Below are positions 14,381-16,598 of a DNA stretch of 16,598 nt, piece after piece. A model generated the notes under the pieces. The model was not told the DNA's origin. It made no database searches and saw only the letters and a program-made list of their open reading frames with translations. The position numbers and the translations under genes are program-made. The stretch covers positions 1 to 16,598 of the forward strand of contig JAISKW010000042.1 in NCBI GenBank assembly GCA_031260775.1, given 5' to 3'. The stretch comes from Christensenellaceae bacterium. Its GTDB lineage: Bacteria > Bacillota > Clostridia > Christensenellales > DTU072. Position 1 is the stretch's first letter; every line of letters begins with the position of its first letter.

Positions 14381-14417
14381 GACAACCGCGTTATCATTCT
14401 GCGTGTAGCCGCAGAAT
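14381..14417. repeat. REP-like hairpin element
   Basis: ATTCTGCG (14396-14403) and CGCAGAAT (14410-14417) form an 8-bp hairpin with a 6-base loop. It is preceded by GACAACCG..TTATC, which matches the element at 5748-5767. It lies in the 330-base gap between gapA and fic; the rest of that gap holds the gapA promoter, the 42-bp repeat copy and the fic control region. Confidence 0.55.
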
Positions 14418-14429
14418 CTATACGTTTCA

Positions 14430-14471
14430 AGGATTGAACCCTGCGACTCCGCGCGGGCAACAAAATAGAAC
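14430..14471 (+). repeat. 42-bp dispersed repeat, left copy
   Basis: This segment (beginning AGGATTGAACCCTGCGAC and ending ACAAAATAGAAC) matches 15756-15797 at 36 of 42 positions in the same orientation. The left copy's hairpin (CCCTGCG..CGCGGG) is less perfect than the right copy's. The two copies bracket fic and the tRNA gene. Confidence 0.65.
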
Positions 14472-14557
14472 GTTAATTCTCCACTCTTGACGGCTGGAAC
14501 AAAACACACAAAAAGCAAGGTCGGAACAATGCAGTTTGAAAATTCACAAAATAACGC

Positions 14558-14586
14558 TTGGCATTAGTCCGACATCGGACTATAAT
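14558..14586 (+). promoter_or_regulatory. Promoter of the HTH-Fic gene
   Basis: TTGGCA (14558-14563), a 17-base spacer and a perfect TATAAT (14581-14586) form a strong sigma-A-type promoter. The start should fall near 14593. Operator 1 fills most of the spacer and operator 2 covers the start site, so the promoter should be tightly repressible. Confidence 0.8.
14566..14581. promoter_or_regulatory. Operator 1 of the Fic promoter
   Basis: AGTCCGACATCGGACT is two 7-base inverted arms around a central CA. It lies between -35 and -10, where a bound protein would block RNA polymerase. It shares the 10-base core CCGACATCGG with operator 2, centred 28 bases downstream. Confidence 0.75.
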
Positions 14587-14593
14587 ATATAGT

Positions 14594-14609
14594 GTTCCGA
14601 CATCGGAAC
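14594..14609. promoter_or_regulatory. Operator 2 of the Fic promoter
   Basis: GTTCCGACATCGGAAC is two 7-base inverted arms around CA, at the predicted transcription start. The outer arm bases differ from operator 1, but each change is matched in the opposite arm, so symmetry is kept. A further half-site (TCGGAA) occurs at 14521-14526. Confidence 0.75.
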
Positions 14610-14625
14610 TACGTGAGGCGCGAAA

Positions 14626-15549
14626 ATGGAATATATGACGACAAGAGCGGCAAGTGAAAAGTGGGGTATAGGCGAGAGGCGTATACGCACTTTGTGCATA
14701 AACGGACGTATTGAGGGCGCGGTGAAAGACGGCATTTTCTGGCTATTGCCAAAGAGCACGGCAAAACCGACTGACAAACGGTTTAAGGTAGAGGACAACC
14801 TTTACTTTGAATTGCCGAAAACATTTTTTGCCGAGGGTGATAAAAAACTCGCTAAGTTAAATGCCAAACGACCCTTGCCGAAAAACACGCTTCTAAGCCT
14901 GCGCGAGAATACAGTACTCGAATGGACATACAACTCCAACGCTATCGAGGGAAACACGCTGACGCTTCGTGAAACAAAGGTGGTTTTAGAGGGGTTGACC
15001 GTAGGCGGCAAGTCGGTAACCGAGCATTTGGAGGTCATAAACCACAAGGAGGCAATCGAATTTTTGGAGGAGCTTGTCAAATCGGATGCGCCGCTTACCG
15101 AGCGCGATATAAAGGACATACACGCGCTTATACTGAAAAAAATAGACGGCACAAACGTGGGCGGATACCGCATAGAGAACGTCATTATTTCGGGAGCGTC
15201 GCACAAACCGACGGAACATTTTCTACTGCCGGAACTTATGGAAAAGCTTGTTATCCGCTACGGCGGGTGGCAAAGCCTGCACCCGATAGTACGGGCGGCA
15301 TACATTCACGGTGAGTTTGTCAAAATTCACCCGTTCATAGACGGAAACGGCAGAACGGCGCGGCTGCTGATGAACTTCGAGGTAATGAAAGCGGGCTATC
15401 CGCCGATAGTCATAAAAAAGGAAATTCGCACCGAGTATTACGACACACTCGACAGTGCGCACACGACAGGAGATTACACGGAATTCATACGACTGCTGAC
15501 AAAACAGGAAAACGAATCACTCGACTTATATTTGAGCGTTATCGGATAA
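14626..15549 (+). CDS. Fic family protein with N-terminal helix-turn-helix
   Basis: A 307-residue Fic (fido) protein, expected to transfer AMP or another nucleotide moiety from a nucleotide to a target protein hydroxyl. Residues 4-50 (MTTRAASEKWGIGERRIRTL..) are a short HTH of the type often fused to other domains in Firmicutes. The Fic motif HPFIDGNGRTAR (235-246) is complete, with catalytic His235, acidic Asp239 and Arg246. An inhibitory-helix motif of the form [S/T]xxxE[G/N] is present upstream as SNAIEG (104-109), which places it in the class II (N-terminal intramolecular inhibition) group. The ATG has GAGG 7 bases upstream. Isoleucine is ATA in 14 of 25 cases, unlike the glgP style, suggesting recent acquisition. 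No separate antitoxin gene adjoins it. Autoregulation at the two operators through its HTH is plausible but inferred. Confidence 0.93.
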   Translation: MEYMTTRAASEKWGIGERRIRTLCINGRIEGAVKDGIFWLLPKSTAKPTDKRFKVEDNLYFELPKTFFAEGDKKLAKLNAKRPLPKNTLLSLRENTVLEWTYNSNAIEGNTLTLRETKVVLEGLTVGGKSVTEHLEVINHKEAIEFLEELVKSDAPLTERDIKDIHALILKKIDGTNVGGYRIENVIISGASHKPTEHFLLPELMEKLVIRYGGWQSLHPIVRAAYIHGEFVKIHPFIDGNGRTARLLMNFEVMKAGYPPIVIKKEIRTEYYDTLDSAHTTGDYTEFIRLLTKQENESLDLYLSVIG

Positions 15550-15581
15550 AGCCAAAACAGCACTATTTGAGGATAAAAAGG

Positions 15582-15619
15582 CAAAAAGAAAAACGGCGAA
15601 ACGTTATCCGTTTCGCCGT
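15582..15619 (-). terminator. Terminator of the tRNA gene
   Basis: ACGGCGAAAC (15593-15602) and GTTTCGCCGT (15610-15619) form a 10-bp hairpin with a 7-base loop. On the minus strand it is followed by TTTTTCTTTTTGCC, a good U-tract, and it starts 8 bases past the tRNA end. In the fic direction it lacks a U-tract, so it serves fic poorly. Confidence 0.75.
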
Positions 15620-15626
15620 CTGTCTA

Positions 15627-15702
15627 TGGTCGGCGATAGAGGACTCGAACCTCTGACTTTCTCCACGTCAAGAAGACACTCTACCAGCTGAGTCAATCGC
15701 CG
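15627..15702 (-). tRNA. tRNA with Val (GAC) anticodon, CCA encoded
   Basis: A complete 76-base cloverleaf: acceptor CGGCGAT/ATCGCCG (7 bp), D stem ACTC/GAGT with AGCTGGTA loop, anticodon stem TCTTC/GGAGA (one T-G pair) with loop TTGACGT and anticodon GAC at 15669-15667, T stem AGAGG/CCTCT with TTCGAGT loop, A73 and an encoded CCA. The anticodon reads GUC/GUU valine codons. C1-G72 and the acceptor and T-arm sequence are more like bacterial tRNA-Pro than the usual G1-C72 valine tRNA; the anticodon bases A35, C36 and A73 fit valine. Confidence 0.93.
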
Positions 15703-15711
15703 TTCCCTAAT

Positions 15712-15739
15712 AATATACAACAAATTTAATTGCTCACAA
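15712..15739 (-). promoter_or_regulatory. Promoter of the tRNA gene
   Basis: On the minus strand TTGTGA (15739-15734), a 16-base spacer and TATATT (15717-15712) place the start near 15705, just before the tRNA 5' end at 15702. Confidence 0.6.
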
Positions 15740-15755
15740 AATAACGGAGCGCGTT

Positions 15756-15797
15756 AGGATTGTACCCTGCGACTTCGCGCAGGGCACAAAATAAAAC
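15756..15797 (+). repeat. 42-bp dispersed repeat, right copy
   Basis: The second copy of the element at 14430-14471, in direct orientation with 6 differences. Here CCCTGCG and CGCAGGG form a 7-bp hairpin with loop ACTTCG. It lies between the aminotransferase stop and the tRNA promoter and may act as a weak mRNA end structure, though it has no U-tract. Confidence 0.65.
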
Positions 15798-15830
15798 ACT
15801 AAGTTATACACAAGCAAATACTCGCCGCGC

Positions 15831-16598
15831 TTATAATACCGTTATCCACTTGAACGGGTCGGGGGCGGTACGTCCTTGTATTGATGTCAGGGTATTATAC
15901 AAAAGCGTTGTGATTTCGCCCATTTTATTTCCGTTTACCGTGTAATTCGTTCCCTTATAGCCGAGCGTGCCCACGGGCGATATTACTGCCGCCGTGCCCG
16001 AGCCGAACACCTCGGTCAATGTGCCGTCCTTAACCCCCGCCACTATTTCGTCAACGGATATGTGCGTTTCTTCGCACGGGATATTGAGTTTCTTTAATAG
16101 CTTTACTACGCTGTCGCGCGTTATGCCGGGCAAAATTGAACCTAATAAAGCCGGGGTTTTTACCACGCCGTTCAGTACAAAAAAGATGTTCATCGAGCCG
16201 ACTTCCTCGGCGTATTTTCTGTCTTTTGCATCTAACCACAACACCTGGTCGTAGCCCTCTTTATTTGCGACGCCCCCGGCAAGGAGCGACGCGGCATAGT
16301 TGCCCATGCACTTCGCCTCACCCGTTCCGCCTAACGGCGCACGGACATAAACCTCCTCAACCTTGATTTTGGTCGGAGCAAGACCGTTTGCATAATAACT
16401 GCCGACGGGCGAGAGGATTATGAAAAACCTGTACGAGTTCGCCGGGTGCACGCCCAAAACCGCCTCCGTTGAAATCATCGTCGGTCGGATATACAACGAC
16501 GTTCCCGGGAGCGTCGGAATCCAATCCTCATCAACGGCAATTAGCTCTTTAAGCGCGTTCAGGGCTACTTCAATGTCGAATTCGGGCATACAAAGCCG
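15831..16598 (-). CDS. ilvE: Branched-chain amino acid aminotransferase, C-terminal part (partial)
   Basis: A class IV PLP aminotransferase that interconverts Leu, Ile or Val and their 2-oxo acids with 2-oxoglutarate/glutamate. The frame is open to the right edge (CGG CTT TGT before the first internal ATG, read as RLCMPEF), so the N-terminus, including the Schiff-base region's upstream half, is outside; about 255 of roughly 350 residues are present. Visible are RLCMP, the long-type (eukaryote and B. subtilis-like) APLGGTGEAKCMGNYAASL stretch in which the conserved Lys binds PLP, GSMNIFFVLNG, LPGITRDSV, and EVFGSGTAAVISPVG near the end, followed by a normal C-terminus. The usual ILPGITR and FGTGTAAVISPVG motifs identify the family firmly. 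Its promoter is not in the window, and no clear terminator follows the stop. Confidence 0.95.
   Translation of the reverse strand, partial: RLCMPEFDIEVALNALKELIAVDEDWIPTLPGTSLYIRPTMISTEAVLGVHPANSYRFFIILSPVGSYYANGLAPTKIKVEEVYVRAPLGGTGEAKCMGNYAASLLAGGVANKEGYDQVLWLDAKDRKYAEEVGSMNIFFVLNGVVKTPALLGSILPGITRDSVVKLLKKLNIPCEETHISVDEIVAGVKDGTLTEVFGSGTAAVISPVGTLGYKGTNYTVNGNKMGEITTLLYNTLTSIQGRTAPDPFKWITVL

Noticed and set aside
14270..14518. 82-residue minus-strand frame across the gapA promoter and the REP-like element
   Set aside because: It contains the gapA promoter and the repeat hairpin, overlaps the gapA start, and has no family resemblance or ribosome-binding site.
14430..15797. Integrated phage or genomic island using the tRNA as attachment site
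   Set aside because: No copy of the tRNA 3' end was seen elsewhere in the window and there is no integrase; the flanking repeats look like dispersed elements rather than att sites.
16587..16589. ATG taken as the true start of the branched-chain aminotransferase
   Set aside because: The codons before it read RLC, as in the family's RLCMP motif, so this is an internal Met and the gene continues outside the window.
1..16598. CRISPR array, toxin-antitoxin pair or transposon
   Set aside because: No regularly spaced repeats, no transposase, and the Fic protein has its inhibitory motif in the same chain with no separate antitoxin gene beside it.

Overview
The window reads as chromosomal DNA of an anaerobic, fermentative bacterium, most likely an uncultured clostridial-type Firmicute. 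The evidence is a pyruvate:ferredoxin oxidoreductase gene, a glycogen phosphorylase, an E. coli/eukaryote-like GAPDH, relatives of PolC and of the clostridial long-form PurL, and an AGGAGG-type Shine-Dalgarno signal. No ribosomal RNA, CRISPR array, transposase or integrase was seen. The taxonomic placement is inferred from gene types only.

Layout, left to right. 1-1118 (-): 5' part of nifJ (PFOR), running off the left edge, with a near-consensus promoter at 1200-1228. 1273-2178 (+): alpha/beta-hydrolase esterase. 5689-2190 (-): a three-gene set of a DUF2804 protein, an acetylornithine-type aminotransferase (argD) and a divergent archaeal-type phosphoglycerate kinase. 5834-6064 (+): a possible small coiled-coil protein. 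10503-6053 (-): two translationally coupled genes, first a 929-residue PurL (FGAM synthase) relative that has lost the catalytic motifs of both its synthetase and glutaminase parts, then a stand-alone PolC-type N-domain/OB/DEDDh exonuclease with no polymerase. 10690-13098 (+): glycogen phosphorylase with a 20-bp hairpin at its mRNA start. 13276-14295 (-): GAPDH, separated from glgP by two terminators. 14626-15549 (+): an HTH-Fic protein under a promoter carrying two palindromic operators. 15627-15702 (-): a tRNA with a Val (GAC) anticodon. 15831-16598 (-): C-terminal part of a branched-chain aminotransferase, running off the right edge.

Glycogen phosphorylase, GAPDH, perhaps the PGK-like protein, and PFOR would take stored glucan to acetyl-CoA. 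The two aminotransferases serve arginine (or lysine) and branched-chain amino acid metabolism. These genes sit in separate transcription units.

The most unusual parts are the dead-looking PurL relative coupled to a polymerase-less PolC relative, the archaeal-type PGK that lacks a substrate-binding arginine, the glgP leader hairpin whose loop is complementary to the ribosome-binding site, and the Fic cassette. The Fic cassette has twin operators with compensated flanks, ATA-rich codon use, and a 42-bp dispersed repeat on each side.
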